Shown piece after piece: positions 43,261 through 52,077 of a stretch of 64,000 nucleotides of DNA. Under the pieces are notes generated by a model, which worked only from the letters and a program-made list of their open reading frames with translations, made no database searches and was not told where the DNA came from. Source of the DNA: Haladaptatus paucihalophilus DX253 (GTDB lineage Archaea; Halobacteriota; Halobacteria; Halobacteriales; Haladaptataceae); contig NZ_AQXI01000001.1 of NCBI RefSeq assembly GCF_000376445.1, positions 1,892,962-1,956,961 on the forward strand, read 5' to 3'. Numbering within the stretch: position 1 is the stretch's first letter; each line of letters opens with the position of its first letter. The translations under genes were made by a program, and so were the position numbers.

Positions 43261-43986
43261 GTGATAGAGGCAGACCCACTCGGTCGAGCGATACTCGATT
43301 ACCAGCGCGGCGGACTGCGCGGTGACTGTGTGTACCGGGACGGCGCGGAGACGCGGGACGGAAATATCGAAGGGCACTACTTCGCCTCACGGGAGGACTG
43401 GCGTGACGAGTGGCGAACCCTCCTCGCGTCGCTCGAACCACCCGTCGTCGATATCGGCTGTGGCTCGGGACAGCACGCCGAATTTCTCCAAGAGCGAGGC
43501 GAAGTCGTCGCCATCGACGTGAGTCCGGGCGCAGTCGAAGCCACCCGTAACCGCGGCGTCGAGGACGTTCGCGTGATGGACATGTTCGAGATGGACTTCC
43601 GACCGGACAGATTCCGTTCCGCCCTCCTGAGCGGGACCCAACTCGGACTCGCACACTCCCTCGCCGGGGTACGTCGATTCCTCTCGGAACTCGCTCGAAT
43701 CACGGACGAGGAGGGCGTCGCCGTCGTGGACAACTACGACCCGACGGACCTCGCTCCGGACGACTTGCTCGGCTACGGGTCCGACCCGCGCCGCGGAATC
43801 GCCCACCGAACGTTTCACTTCGAGTACGACCGGGACGGCGAACGGGAGGTCGGACGAACCCTCCACTTCGTCCTCTTTTCGCCCGAGCGACTGCGGGACG
43901 TAACCGTCGGAACGCCGTGGCACGTCGCCGAGGTTCAGTCGAGAGAGGGATTCTACAAAGCCGTCCTTCGAAAGGAAACACGGTGA
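43261..43986 (+). CDS. Class I SAM-dependent methyltransferase
   Basis: 241 residues starting at a GTG. The SAM-binding motif I is VVDIGCGSGQHAEFL, followed by VVAIDVSPGAV (motif II) and later ELARITDEEGVAVVDNYDPT. An N-terminal extension of about 55 residues precedes the Rossmann core. The acceptor is unknown. Transcripts probably start within the 100 bp shared with the divergent gene ending at 43158. Confidence 0.85.
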   Translation: MIEADPLGRAILDYQRGGLRGDCVYRDGAETRDGNIEGHYFASREDWRDEWRTLLASLEPPVVDIGCGSGQHAEFLQERGEVVAIDVSPGAVEATRNRGVEDVRVMDMFEMDFRPDRFRSALLSGTQLGLAHSLAGVRRFLSELARITDEEGVAVVDNYDPTDLAPDDLLGYGSDPRRGIAHRTFHFEYDRDGEREVGRTLHFVLFSPERLRDVTVGTPWHVAEVQSREGFYKAVLRKETR

Positions 43987-44021
43987 GAGTGGGAGGCTAG
44001 TATTTCGGGGTAACACATAAC

Positions 44022-44267
44022 ATGGATGCGTCCGTACGCCGTAACATGGGTGGCAAACGGACGGAAGCGTGTGGTCGGTGCGGTCTTTCGACCGTCGTCG
44101 ACGCGACCAGTGACGGTGAGACGCGTGACATCTACGGCGACGACCGAATCGAGGTGTCCGAGGACGAGATGCGGTCGGTGAGCGGACACGTCGAACTGCT
44201 CGGGCGCGCGAAAGACCGACTGAACGCGTTCGCGGAGCGGGTAACGTACGGAAACATTGGAGACTAA
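44022..44267 (+). CDS. Possible small protein with CxxC motif
   Basis: 81 residues from the ATG at 44022, or 73 from 44046 (MGGKRTEACGRCGLSTVVDA). One CGRCG motif is followed by polar, charged sequence (YGDDRIEVSEDEMRSVSGHV) and a basic end. Codon use is typical of coding DNA, but no homologue is known to me and the second metal pair is missing. It may be a small zinc-dependent dimer or a non-coding frame. Confidence 0.42.
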   Translation: MDASVRRNMGGKRTEACGRCGLSTVVDATSDGETRDIYGDDRIEVSEDEMRSVSGHVELLGRAKDRLNAFAERVTYGNIGD

Positions 44268-44377
44268 TAATTCTACGCTCGAAACGGTAACCCCCGAGAA
44301 AAGGCGCATGGGAGCCGCTGTCACGGACATTAGCGGTAAAAGATAAAACCCTGTGGAACTTACGAGCGAGTAATCGA

Positions 44378-45067
44378 ATGGAAGAGAGCATCTCTGGCTT
44401 CAAACTTCGAGGTAGCTGGGGAGATATCGTCGAGCACGGAGAGCGCATCACGCAAGCGCTCCGTGAGGCGAACGTGTCGGGTAGCGCGTTCGAGGAATGG
44501 GACGAGTGGCGGCCGAAATCGCACGAACGGCTCGGCGAAGACGTGGCTGAGAAGACCGCGGAACAGGCCCACGTCAGCGAAGGGAAAGGCGAGCAAGCGG
44601 GCGAGTCCCCCGACGACGACCTCCGAACAGCGGGCGAAAAACTGACCGAATCGTACGAGAAACTGGAAGAGGACGACACGGAAGGTGCCGTAGACAGGTG
44701 GCAGGACTCGGTGAACTACGTCGCTCGGGCCGCCGACTCGGCGGGGCGGAAGGCCATCAGGAAGGTCGAGGATACGGTGTATCAGAAGGTGATGACGCAA
44801 CTCGCACCGTACTACTTCGACAACGAACTCGTTAGTGCCAACATCCAGCAGACGAGTCGGATGGAGGACGGCGAGGAGGGATTCATTTTCGAGGTGAACG
44901 TCAACGACGACGAGTTGAAAGGAGAAGTGTCGGAGTCGCTCACGTCCTACGAGGACGAAATCGACCGCTGGCACGTCGAGACGGAGAAGGAAACCGAGAC
45001 GGTCGAAGCGGCAGAAGGCGTGGAACCGCCGAAACGGAGCGGCGGTCCGCGGGCCGACAGGACGTGA
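44378..45067 (+). CDS. Haloarchaeal DUF5828-like protein
   Basis: 229 residues, strongly acidic. It starts MEESISGFKLRGSWGDIVEHG and has a conserved-looking FEEWDEWRPKSHERLGEDVA, then a helical region (AGRKAIRKVEDTVYQKVMTQ) and a C-terminal beta segment with EGFIFEVNVNDDELKGEVSE. I recall this order in haloarchaeal proteins listed as DUF5828. The name is from memory. The cell location is probably cytoplasmic. Confidence 0.75.
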   Translation: MEESISGFKLRGSWGDIVEHGERITQALREANVSGSAFEEWDEWRPKSHERLGEDVAEKTAEQAHVSEGKGEQAGESPDDDLRTAGEKLTESYEKLEEDDTEGAVDRWQDSVNYVARAADSAGRKAIRKVEDTVYQKVMTQLAPYYFDNELVSANIQQTSRMEDGEEGFIFEVNVNDDELKGEVSESLTSYEDEIDRWHVETEKETETVEAAEGVEPPKRSGGPRADRT

Positions 45068-45125
45068 CCAGTCGTTTGCTTTCGAGTCGGTACACTATTG
45101 GCGTGAGACGGTATACCGGATAGAT

Positions 45126-46313
45126 ATGGCTGGAGGGTTGCTGACGGTGATTATCGCCGGGGTCGCGAGTCTGTTCATGGCGTGGGCCATCGGCGCGGGG
45201 TCGAGTGGGTCAACTCCGTTCGCCCCAGCCGTGGGTGCGAACGCCCTCTCGGTGATGCGTGCGGGGTTTCTCGTGGGCATTCTCGGATTTTTAGGGGCGG
45301 CGCTCCAAGGCGCGAACGTCTCGCAAGCGGTGGGACGGGAGCTGATTCACGGCGTCCAACTGTCGCCCCTCGCCGCGACCACGGGACTCCTCACGGCGGC
45401 GATACTGGTGGCAATCGGCGTGTTTACGGGGTATCCCATCGCCACGGCGTTCACCGTAACGGGGGCCATCGTCGGCGTCGGGTTGGCGCTCGGTGGAACC
45501 CCCGCGTGGCCGAAATACCAGCAGATAGTCTCCCTCTGGATACTCACGCCGTTCATCGGCGGCGGCATCGCCTACGCGACCGCTCGCGTGCTCCGGCGCG
45601 ACGACGTGGCGGAGGAAACCTCGATTCCGCTTCTCGCCGGACTCGTCGGCCTCATCATCGCCAACGTCGGGTTCGTCTTCCTCGGACCGCCCCATCAGAG
45701 CGCCTCCATCGCACAGAGCGTCGGCGAGCACCTGTCGCTTCCCGCCGTCGCCGGTCTCGACCTCGGCGTCGTCGTTACCTCGCTCGTTCTGGCCGGTCTG
45801 GTCGCCGTCGCACTCAAGCGGGAACTCGACGCCGACGTGAGCCGCGGCCAGCGTCGGTTTCTGCTCGCGCTCGGCGGACTCGTGGCGTTCTCGGCCGGTG
45901 GGAGTCAGGTCGGTCTCGCAATCGGGCCGCTGCTCCCGCTGTTGGACCCCTATTCGATACCCGTGGTTCCGGTGCTCATCGGCGGCGGCCTCGGCCTGCT
46001 CGCCGGGTCGTGGACGGGTGCACCGCGGATGATAAAGGCGCTCGCACAGGACTACTCGGCGCTCGGACCGCGCCGGTCCATCGCCGCGCTCATCCCGGCG
46101 TTCGCCATCGCACAGAGCGCCGTCTTCTTCGGTATCCCCGTCTCGTTCAACGAAATCATCGTGAGCACCATCATCGGGAGCGGCTACGCCGCGAGCGGTG
46201 GCGGCGTCAGCGGCAAAAAGATGATTTACACCATCCTCGCGTGGGTGCTCTCGTTGGCGCTCGCGCTCGGCGTCGGATACGGCGTCTTCACCGCCGTCGA
46301 CGCCGTGCTCTGA
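45126..46313 (+). CDS. PiT-family inorganic phosphate transporter-like protein (copy 1)
   Basis: 395 residues and about 10-11 transmembrane helices in two inverted halves, as in Na+ or H+/phosphate PiT carriers. The signature regions are WAIGAGSSGSTPFAPAVGAN and, in the second half, FSAGGSQVGLAIGPLLPLL. In bacterial and eukaryotic PiT the pattern is GANDxAN. The Asp is not seen here, so the substrate and coupling may differ or vary by clade. It resembles copy 2 (50320-51507) in length and layout. No phoU is adjacent. Confidence 0.85.
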   Translation: MAGGLLTVIIAGVASLFMAWAIGAGSSGSTPFAPAVGANALSVMRAGFLVGILGFLGAALQGANVSQAVGRELIHGVQLSPLAATTGLLTAAILVAIGVFTGYPIATAFTVTGAIVGVGLALGGTPAWPKYQQIVSLWILTPFIGGGIAYATARVLRRDDVAEETSIPLLAGLVGLIIANVGFVFLGPPHQSASIAQSVGEHLSLPAVAGLDLGVVVTSLVLAGLVAVALKRELDADVSRGQRRFLLALGGLVAFSAGGSQVGLAIGPLLPLLDPYSIPVVPVLIGGGLGLLAGSWTGAPRMIKALAQDYSALGPRRSIAALIPAFAIAQSAVFFGIPVSFNEIIVSTIIGSGYAASGGGVSGKKMIYTILAWVLSLALALGVGYGVFTAVDAVL

Positions 46314-46322
46314 ATACGCGAC

Positions 46323-46967
46323 TTACCCGTCTTCGATGTCGGCCCGACCACTCGTCGCGCTCCGAAGTCGGTCGCACAGCGCGTCGGTTTCCTCGACCGG
46401 TACGCGAACCGAAAAGCCGACGGTTTCGCCGTAGTCGGCGTCGAACTCGACACCTTCGCTCTCCAAAATCCCCCTGACAGTCCCCGAGTCGTCGTATTCG
46501 ACGGCGATGGCGAGACGGCGGTGCGGCCGTTCCTCGACGACGCCCGCCTCGTCCACCGCTTCCTTGACCGCGCGGGAGTACGCCCGGACGAGGCCGCCGA
46601 CGCCGAGGTTCGTTCCGCCGTAGTACCGCGTGACGACGGCGACCACGTTCTCGATGTCGCGCTGTTGGAGGACGTTCAGGGCGGGTTTCCCCGCGCTGCT
46701 CGTCGGTTCGCCGTCGTCGCTCGACCATTCTCGGACGAACCCGCCGACGTCAGCGCTCCCCTCAGAAGTGGCAGTTCGACCATCCTGCACGCGGTAGGCG
46801 GGCACGTTGTGGGTCGCATCCGCGTGTAGGTCTTCGATTTCGGCGATGAACGACTCGGCCGCTTCGACGCTCTCTGCAGGCGCGACGTACCCGATGAACT
46901 CCGAACCGCGAACTTCGAACGCCGACTCGCCCCGACCAGCCACGGTTCGATACGTCGTACCACCCAT
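46323..46967 (-). CDS. IMPACT/YigZ-family protein
   Basis: 214 residues. N-terminal IMPACT domain (UPF0029) with SEFIGYVAPAESVEAAESFI, HNVPAYRVQDGRTATSEGS, SSDDGEPTSSAGKPAL and VAVVTRYYGGTNLGVGGLVR. The C-terminal domain has an EF-G-like fold (ETVGFSVRVPVEETDALCDR). The eukaryotic relative inhibits GCN2; the archaeal role is unclear. The ATG at 46967 (MGGTTYRT) gives the proper length. It lies 9 bp past the convergent phosphate carrier. Confidence 0.9.
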   Translation of the reverse strand: MGGTTYRTVAGRGESAFEVRGSEFIGYVAPAESVEAAESFIAEIEDLHADATHNVPAYRVQDGRTATSEGSADVGGFVREWSSDDGEPTSSAGKPALNVLQQRDIENVVAVVTRYYGGTNLGVGGLVRAYSRAVKEAVDEAGVVEERPHRRLAIAVEYDDSGTVRGILESEGVEFDADYGETVGFSVRVPVEETDALCDRLRSATSGRADIEDG

Positions 46968-47033
46968 TGGTCGAGATTCGATGGGGAGCACCGAAAAGGC
47001 GTGGATTTGCCGCGACGAGAGAACGAGGGAGAT

Positions 47034-47537
47034 TCAGCTGAGTTGGATGCGGTGAACGAACTCCAAGTTCTTCAGTTCGTTGAGCACGTCGCCCGGTACG
47101 TCCTCGTCCGTAACGAGGTAGAGCCGCGGGTCGTCGGTGAACTCCGGGTCCTCGCTGATGGTTTGGCGGATGGAGATGTCGTTGTCCGCCAACAGCGACG
47201 TGACGGTCGCCACGATGCCCGGAACGTCCGCGTCGCGCACTTCGACGGTCAGAACGGACAGGTCGAGGACAGGGGCCAAATCCATCAGGCTCGGAATCGA
47301 GGAGATGTTCTGGAAGATGCGACGCAGTTCCTCGTCCTTCAGAATCGCGTCCGTGGTCGAATCGACCACCCGCCGGTCCACGCCGATTTCGCGGGCGATC
47401 TGCGTGTTGGGAATCTCGATGCTCCCGGAGACGACGCGTCCCTCGTCACTCACCGAGAACCCGCGTTCGAGGAGGAGTCTGATGACCTGTTGTTGGCTCG
47501 GACTGCCCTCGAACTTCTGCATGATTCTGTCGAACAT
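47034..47537 (-). CDS. HTH-ACT domain regulator
   Basis: 167 residues. The N-terminal half has a winged-helix-like region (QQVIRLLLERGFSVSDEGRV, NTQIAREIGVDRRVVDSTTD). The C-terminal about 70 residues are an ACT domain (LTVEVRDADVPGIVATVTSL, ADNDISIRQTISEDPEFTDD) that typically binds amino acids. The likely job is an amino-acid-responsive regulator, but the target is not near. The ATG at 47537 follows a promoter region that also contains a doubtful small frame on the other strand. Confidence 0.82.
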   Translation of the reverse strand: MFDRIMQKFEGSPSQQQVIRLLLERGFSVSDEGRVVSGSIEIPNTQIAREIGVDRRVVDSTTDAILKDEELRRIFQNISSIPSLMDLAPVLDLSVLTVEVRDADVPGIVATVTSLLADNDISIRQTISEDPEFTDDPRLYLVTDEDVPGDVLNELKNLEFVHRIQLS

Positions 47538-47789
47538 CCTTGTCGGATAGACGTGCCCGACGGTTTAGTCCTGTTGGGGTTCGTCTCGGGACGAGAGGGT
47601 TCATCACGCCACACGGTGACGCAAAGCCACGGAACGACACGCCGTTAGGGAATCGGTGGATGCCGTCGGGAGCGCACCTCACGGTCGGGTTCGCGGAGGA
47701 ATTCGACGCCGACGGAACGGTGGTCGGGACCGCTCGGTGCTAGAGAATACATCCGAAGTATTTTTGACACGAACGGAGTGACAACGGAT
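47538..47789. other. Intergenic region between HTH-ACT and methyltransferase genes
   Basis: Outward-facing promoters for the two flanking genes are expected here. A 67-codon frame on the plus strand (47540-47743) has a GTG start, a basic first half and an uninformative sequence, so I do not accept it as a gene. An A/T-rich patch (TATTTTTGACAC, about 47758-47770) is the best TATA candidate for the methyltransferase. Confidence 0.4.
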
Positions 47790-48545
47790 ATGAACGATGC
47801 CAATCGGTTTTCGGACGAGGTAGCGGCCTTTTACGACGCGTCTCACGAGTTCGGTGATATCGGCGACGAATCGTTCTATCTCGAAGCGGCGATGGGTGCG
47901 GACGGGGCAGTGCTGGAAGGTGCGTGTGGCGCGGGACGGCTTTACCTCGAACTCCTCCGTCGAGGCGTCGATGCCGACGGATTCGACGTCTCACCCGCGA
48001 TGCTGGACATCCTCCGCGAAAAGGCCGCTACCGAGGATGTGGAGCCGACGGTTTGGGAAGCCGACCTTCGGTCTATCGGCGCTGACAGAACCTACTCGTT
48101 GGCAATAGTCCCGTACAACTCGTTCTGTAATCTTCGCAGAGTCGATGACCAACTCGCGGCACTCGAAGCCCTTTACGGCGTCCTCGATTCCGGCGGCCGT
48201 CTCCTGTTCGACGTGTACGTTCCGCGGTACGACACTATCGCCGAATCGTTCGGCGAGTGGCAATCGGTCCGGGAAGTGGAGTACGAAGGGAGGCAACTGA
48301 GAGGACGGTCCCGAGCGACCATCGAGGACCAAGTGAAGCAGACCTACAGTACGGAACAAGAACTCGTAGACTCGGACGGTGACGTCCTGACCCGCGACGA
48401 GTTCGTCCTCTCACATCTCCCGCCACAACAAGTCGAGTTGCTTGCGCGCCACTCCCCGTTCGACCGATGGTCGGTTTCGGGCGGGTTCGACGGGGAGTCG
48501 CTCACGGACGGGGACGGGGTTCAGGTCTGGCAACTGGTGAAATAG
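47790..48545 (+). CDS. Class I SAM-dependent methyltransferase
   Basis: 251 residues from the ATG at 47790. A GTG at 47778 would add four residues. The SAM core has LEGACGAGRLYLELLRRG, FDVSPAMLDILREKA and ADLRSIGADRTYSLAIVPYN. The substrate side includes RRVDDQLAALEALYGVLDSG and FDVYVPRYD. It resembles small-molecule methyltransferases rather than RNA enzymes. The catalysed reaction cannot be assigned. Confidence 0.85.
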   Translation: MNDANRFSDEVAAFYDASHEFGDIGDESFYLEAAMGADGAVLEGACGAGRLYLELLRRGVDADGFDVSPAMLDILREKAATEDVEPTVWEADLRSIGADRTYSLAIVPYNSFCNLRRVDDQLAALEALYGVLDSGGRLLFDVYVPRYDTIAESFGEWQSVREVEYEGRQLRGRSRATIEDQVKQTYSTEQELVDSDGDVLTRDEFVLSHLPPQQVELLARHSPFDRWSVSGGFDGESLTDGDGVQVWQLVK

Positions 48546-48634
48546 ACCGAACGGGATTCGACGGAAGAGAATTGCTTTCGAGAGAGTGTAAATCGCGGGA
48601 ACGACGGCGACACCGGTTCGATTCCCCGTCGAAA

Positions 48635-49222
48635 TTACAACGACTCTTTCGTACTCGCCACGTCGCTCCTCCTCTCATCGATTTGCGTCGCGTCGTCCAT
48701 CGCTCGCGCGGTGGCCTTGAACAGCGCCTCGATTTCGTGGTGGGCGTTCTCGCCGACGACGCCCGCGTGAAGCGTCAATCCGGCGTTCATCGCCAGCGAG
48801 CGGAGGAAGTGTTTCGCCATGTGGCTGGTCATGTCACCGACGCGCTCCTGTGAGAACTCGCCGTCAAACCGGAAGAGCGGACGGCCGCTCACGTCCACGA
48901 CGATGTCGCCGACGGCCTCGTCCAGCGGGACCTTTCGGTCGGCGAATCGCTGGATTGCCCGGCGGTCGCCGAGGGCCTCGTCGAACGCCTCGCCGAGGGT
49001 GATGGCCACGTCCTCGACGGTGTGGTGGTCGTCGATGTGCAGGTCGCCGTCGGCCCTGACGGTCAGGTCGAACAGGCCGTGGCGGGCGAAGCTGTCCAGC
49101 ATGTGGTCGAAAAAGCCGATACCCGTCTCGACGGTGGACTCGCCGTCGCCGTCCACGTCGAGCGTCACCTCGATGGTCGTCTCCGCCGTCTCGCGCGTCA
49201 CGGCGGCGGTGCGGTCGCTCAT
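48635..49222 (-). CDS. hisB: Imidazoleglycerol-phosphate dehydratase
   Basis: Step six of histidine synthesis: imidazole glycerol phosphate to imidazole acetol phosphate. It is monofunctional at 195 residues, with the two manganese-binding His motifs [14 protein letters not shown] and [17 protein letters not shown]. The repeated halves contain [14 protein letters not shown] near the end. A small plus-strand gene (49361-49525) separates it from hisA, which has the same orientation, so the two his genes are not directly adjacent. Confidence 0.96.
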   Translation of the reverse strand: MSDRTAAVTRETAETTIEVTLDVDGDGESTVETGIGFFDHMLDSFARHGLFDLTVRADGDLHIDDHHTVEDVAITLGEAFDEALGDRRAIQRFADRKVPLDEAVGDIVVDVSGRPLFRFDGEFSQERVGDMTSHMAKHFLRSLAMNAGLTLHAGVVGENAHHEIEALFKATARAMDDATQIDERRSDVASTKESL

Positions 49223-49314
49223 ATCGGGGTAATTCGGCCGGAGCTACAAGGTGGTTCCGTTCAGGGAGCTACAGGGTGGTTCCGGTCGGGAAGCTAGACA
49301 GGTGTCTGACGCAG

Positions 49315-49322
49315 TTATATTT
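49315..49322 (+). promoter_or_regulatory. TATA box of the 54-residue membrane gene
   Basis: TTATATTT is about 40 nt before the ATG at 49361, so a leader of about 10-15 nt is expected. Another A-rich patch (GTTAAAACGAGAT) directly precedes the start. Confidence 0.5.
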
Positions 49323-49360
49323 ACCTCGAGCTCCAAAGAGAACATGTGTTAAAACGAGAT

Positions 49361-49525
49361 ATGCTCAGCGTCCTGTTGGTCGCCATCGGGGTCCTCCTCT
49401 CCGGGACGGTGCCCGGTCTCGTCATCGGCGCCCCCATGGCCGCTCTCGGGGCCTACGCCATCGTAGACCCCCGACTCGGCGATACGCCGGACGTGCTTGG
49501 TCACCTCGCCGGACAGACCCGCTAA
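49361..49525 (+). CDS. 54-residue membrane protein between hisB and hisA
   Basis: MLSVLLVAIGVLLSGTVPGL starts a two-helix peptide. The second hydrophobic segment, VIGAPMAALGAYAIV, is followed by DPRLGDTPDVLGHLAGQTR. It has its own TATA box and its stop codon overlaps the end of hisA by four bases. Codon choice is like neighbouring genes. The function is unknown, and its size keeps it out of usual gene lists. Confidence 0.55.
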   Translation: MLSVLLVAIGVLLSGTVPGLVIGAPMAALGAYAIVDPRLGDTPDVLGHLAGQTR

Positions 49526-50244
49526 TCGAGCGCGTCCACTGCCTCCGACAGCGAGAACGCGCCCTGATAGAGCGCACTCCCGACGACCACGGCGCTCGCA
49601 CCCGCATCGCGGAGCGTCCGAATGTCGTCCACGGACGCGACACCACCGCTCGCCACGACCGGTATTTCGACTGCCTCGGCGACTCGCCGAACAGGACCAG
49701 TCTGAACCCCCTCCATCCGACCCTCCACGTCGACGTCGGTGAACAGGATAGCGCCAGCGCCGAGTTCCTCGTATCTGGTCGCGGCCTCGGCCGGGTCGAG
49801 TCCGGTCGATTCCGTCCACCCCGAGACGAGAACTTCCCCGTCTTTGGCGTCGAGACTCACCATAACCGAGCCGGGGTATTCCTCGCTGATTTCGGCGACG
49901 ATATCCGGATTTTCTATCGCGGCGGTGCCGAGGATAACGCGGTCGACGCCGCGCGACAGGAGGTCGGTGGCATCGGTGGCGGTGCGAATGCCGCCGCCGA
50001 GTTGCACCTCGACGTCGACCGCACCCAAAATCGATTCGACGGCGGCCGCGTTCTTTCGCTCGCCGTCGAACGCGCCGTCCAAATCGACGAGATGGAGGGT
50101 TTCCGCGCCGCCCTCGACCCATTTTTCCGCGGCGTCCACGGGGTCGCCGTAGGTCGTTTCCGTGCCTATCTCGCCCTGAACGAGTTGAACGACTTCGCCA
50201 TCCTGCATATCCACCGCCGGGACGACTTCGAACGTCGGGAACAT
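49522..50244 (-). CDS. hisA: ProFAR isomerase (HisA)
   Basis: Histidine step four, an Amadori isomerisation of ProFAR in a beta/alpha barrel of 240 residues. The catalytic Asp lies in PAVDMQDG near the N-terminus, and the second is in LFTDVDVEGRMEGVQ. Phosphate-binding loops are QLGGGIRTATDA and VVASGGVASVDD. Haloarchaeal HisA lacks clear traits of PriA dual activity, and TrpF function is not shown. The gene begins where it meets the divergent PiT gene (76 bp between starts). Confidence 0.96.
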   Translation of the reverse strand: MFPTFEVVPAVDMQDGEVVQLVQGEIGTETTYGDPVDAAEKWVEGGAETLHLVDLDGAFDGERKNAAAVESILGAVDVEVQLGGGIRTATDATDLLSRGVDRVILGTAAIENPDIVAEISEEYPGSVMVSLDAKDGEVLVSGWTESTGLDPAEAATRYEELGAGAILFTDVDVEGRMEGVQTGPVRRVAEAVEIPVVASGGVASVDDIRTLRDAGASAVVVGSALYQGAFSLSEAVDALD

Positions 50245-50319
50245 ACTCTGCTTTAGGCGGGGTGGTGTCTAAACCCAACGAGTCGGTACCGTTTAAGACG
50301 TTCAGACGAATGTACGTGT

Positions 50320-51507
50320 ATGGTCGCGATTTTACTCCTCGTCGGTCTGGCCGTGGCGATGTTTGTCGGTTTCAATATCGGCGGTTCTTCGACCGGCGTC
50401 GCGTTCGGTCCCGCGGTCGGGAGTAACACCGTCTCCAAACTCGGTGCGGCCGGGTTGATGACGGCCTTTGCGCTCCTCGGCGGGTGGACGGTCGGTCGGA
50501 ACGTCATCAAAACGATGGGTGGGGAGATCGTCCCGAGTTCGCAGTTCACGCTCGCCGCCAGCGTCGGCGTCCTCTTTTTCGTCGGGTTAGCGCTGCTCAT
50601 CTCGAACCTGTTCGGCGTGCCCGCCTCCACCTCGATGACGGCCGTCGGCGCAATCGCGGGACTCGGAGTGGCAACGGGAACCCTCGATGAGGCGGTCATG
50701 TTTCGAATCGTCTCGGCGTGGCTCCTCGCCCCCATCACCGCCTTCTGGATTTGTGCCGTCGTCGGACGGTATCTCTACCCGTATCTCGACGTGTGGTTCC
50801 ATCTCGAACAGTCGGAAGGGCCGCTGTTCGAATTCAATCGCGTCGGTTCGGTGCCGTACCCGACCGTCTCCGCGAACGCGTCGGCGAAGGAAGTCTTGGT
50901 CACCATTCTCGTCGTCGGCATCGGCTGTTACATGGCCTTCTCGGCGGGTGCGTCGAACGTCGCCAACGCGGTCGCGCCGCTCGTCGGAAGCGACGTGATT
51001 ACGGGGAGCGAAGGCGTCCTGCTCGCGGGCGTCGCTATCGCACTCGGAGCGTTCACCATCGCCCGCCGAACGCTCGATACCGTCGGAAACGACCTGACGG
51101 ACCTGCCCCTGTTGGCGGCGCTCATCGTCGAAGTCGTCAGCGCGAGTCTCATCACGTTCCTCTCCGCGATCGGCATCCCCGCCAGTCTCGCGGTGAGTGC
51201 GACGATGTGCATCGTCGGACTCGGCTGGGGACGGGCGACGCGAACCGTTCGAATCTCCGATGCGGCCGCCGCCGCGGTCCGCGGCGACGACGGAGAAAAG
51301 CATTCGGAAATGGCGGTTAACGTCCTTCCGGAGGAGCAAGAGGAAGTGGCGAAAATCGGTGAGGAAGAGCCACAGACCTTGAAAGCGAGGGACCTGTTCG
51401 ATCCGTCCACGACCGGCCGCGTCATCGTCCTCTGGATTCTGACGCCCTCTATCTCCGCCGTCGCGTCGTATCTCCTGTTCGCCTTCGTCCCGCTTTCACC
51501 CGCCTGA
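50320..51507 (+). CDS. PiT-family inorganic phosphate transporter (copy 2)
   Basis: 395 residues and about 10 transmembrane segments in two halves. The half-repeats start [20 protein letters not shown] and [20 protein letters not shown]. The second keeps most of the GANDVANA pattern but has Ser-Asn for Asn-Asp. The hydrophilic loop between helices 9 and 10 ([20 protein letters not shown]) is cytoplasmic and acidic. It is of the same size class as copy 1 but differs in sequence, so they are paralogues, not a recent duplication. A coupling role with phosphate starvation is inferred from the family. Confidence 0.88.
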   Translation: MVAILLLVGLAVAMFVGFNIGGSSTGVAFGPAVGSNTVSKLGAAGLMTAFALLGGWTVGRNVIKTMGGEIVPSSQFTLAASVGVLFFVGLALLISNLFGVPASTSMTAVGAIAGLGVATGTLDEAVMFRIVSAWLLAPITAFWICAVVGRYLYPYLDVWFHLEQSEGPLFEFNRVGSVPYPTVSANASAKEVLVTILVVGIGCYMAFSAGASNVANAVAPLVGSDVITGSEGVLLAGVAIALGAFTIARRTLDTVGNDLTDLPLLAALIVEVVSASLITFLSAIGIPASLAVSATMCIVGLGWGRATRTVRISDAAAAAVRGDDGEKHSEMAVNVLPEEQEEVAKIGEEEPQTLKARDLFDPSTTGRVIVLWILTPSISAVASYLLFAFVPLSPA

Positions 51508-51607
51508 CGACGTTAATCTCGGTCAGCAGGCCAAATCGTTCCCGATTCATCACTATAGGCGGACGAAACAACAACTACTAACCATCCCCCGGACGAAACC
51601 CCGAGTG

Positions 51608-51997
51608 ATGCCTACCGTAGAATACCTCAACTACGAAGTGCTGGACGACCAGGGCTGGGATATGGACGACGACGACCTGTTCGAGAAGGCCGAAGACGCC
51701 GGTCTCGACAGCGAAGACTACGGCTCGCTCGACGTCAACGAAGGCGAATACATCCTCGAGTCCGCCGAGGCACAGGGCTACGACTGGCCCTTCTCGTGCC
51801 GCGCGGGTGCCTGTGCGAACTGCGCCGCCATCGTCAAGGAAGGCGAAATCGACATGGACATGCAGCAGATCCTCAGCGACGAGGAAGTGGAAGACAAGAA
51901 CGTCCGCCTCACCTGCATCGGTAGCGCGGCGACGGACGAAGTTAAAATCGTCTACAACGCCAAGCACCTCGACTACCTGCAGAACCGCGTTATATAA
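51608..51997 (+). CDS. fer: 2Fe-2S ferredoxin, halobacterial type
   Basis: 129 residues from the ATG at 51608. A GTG at 51605 is read in the same frame. The [2Fe-2S] ligands are in CRAGACANC (three cysteines) with a fourth in RLTCIGS. The N-terminal acidic insertion before the plant-type ferredoxin fold ([20 protein letters not shown]) is the haloarchaeal salt adaptation. It carries electrons for oxoacid:ferredoxin oxidoreductases and related enzymes. Strong expression would be expected; codons are G/C-ending throughout. Confidence 0.96.
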   Translation: MPTVEYLNYEVLDDQGWDMDDDDLFEKAEDAGLDSEDYGSLDVNEGEYILESAEAQGYDWPFSCRAGACANCAAIVKEGEIDMDMQQILSDEEVEDKNVRLTCIGSAATDEVKIVYNAKHLDYLQNRVI

Positions 51998-52077
51998 TCG
52001 AATCTGGGGTTTTAGGGGTTTCCACACGCCGAAAAGCGGTGCGTTCGCCGACTAATCCTCGTGGAATTGCCAGTCGC

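Noticed and set aside
45182-46477. A 431-codon plus-strand frame in another phase over the PiT carrier
   Set aside because: It is Arg/Pro/Gly-rich and overlaps the hydrophobic PiT frame completely.
47540-47743. A 67-codon plus-strand frame between HTH-ACT and methyltransferase genes
   Set aside because: It has a GTG start beside the divergent gene start, mixed basic composition and no recognisable domain.
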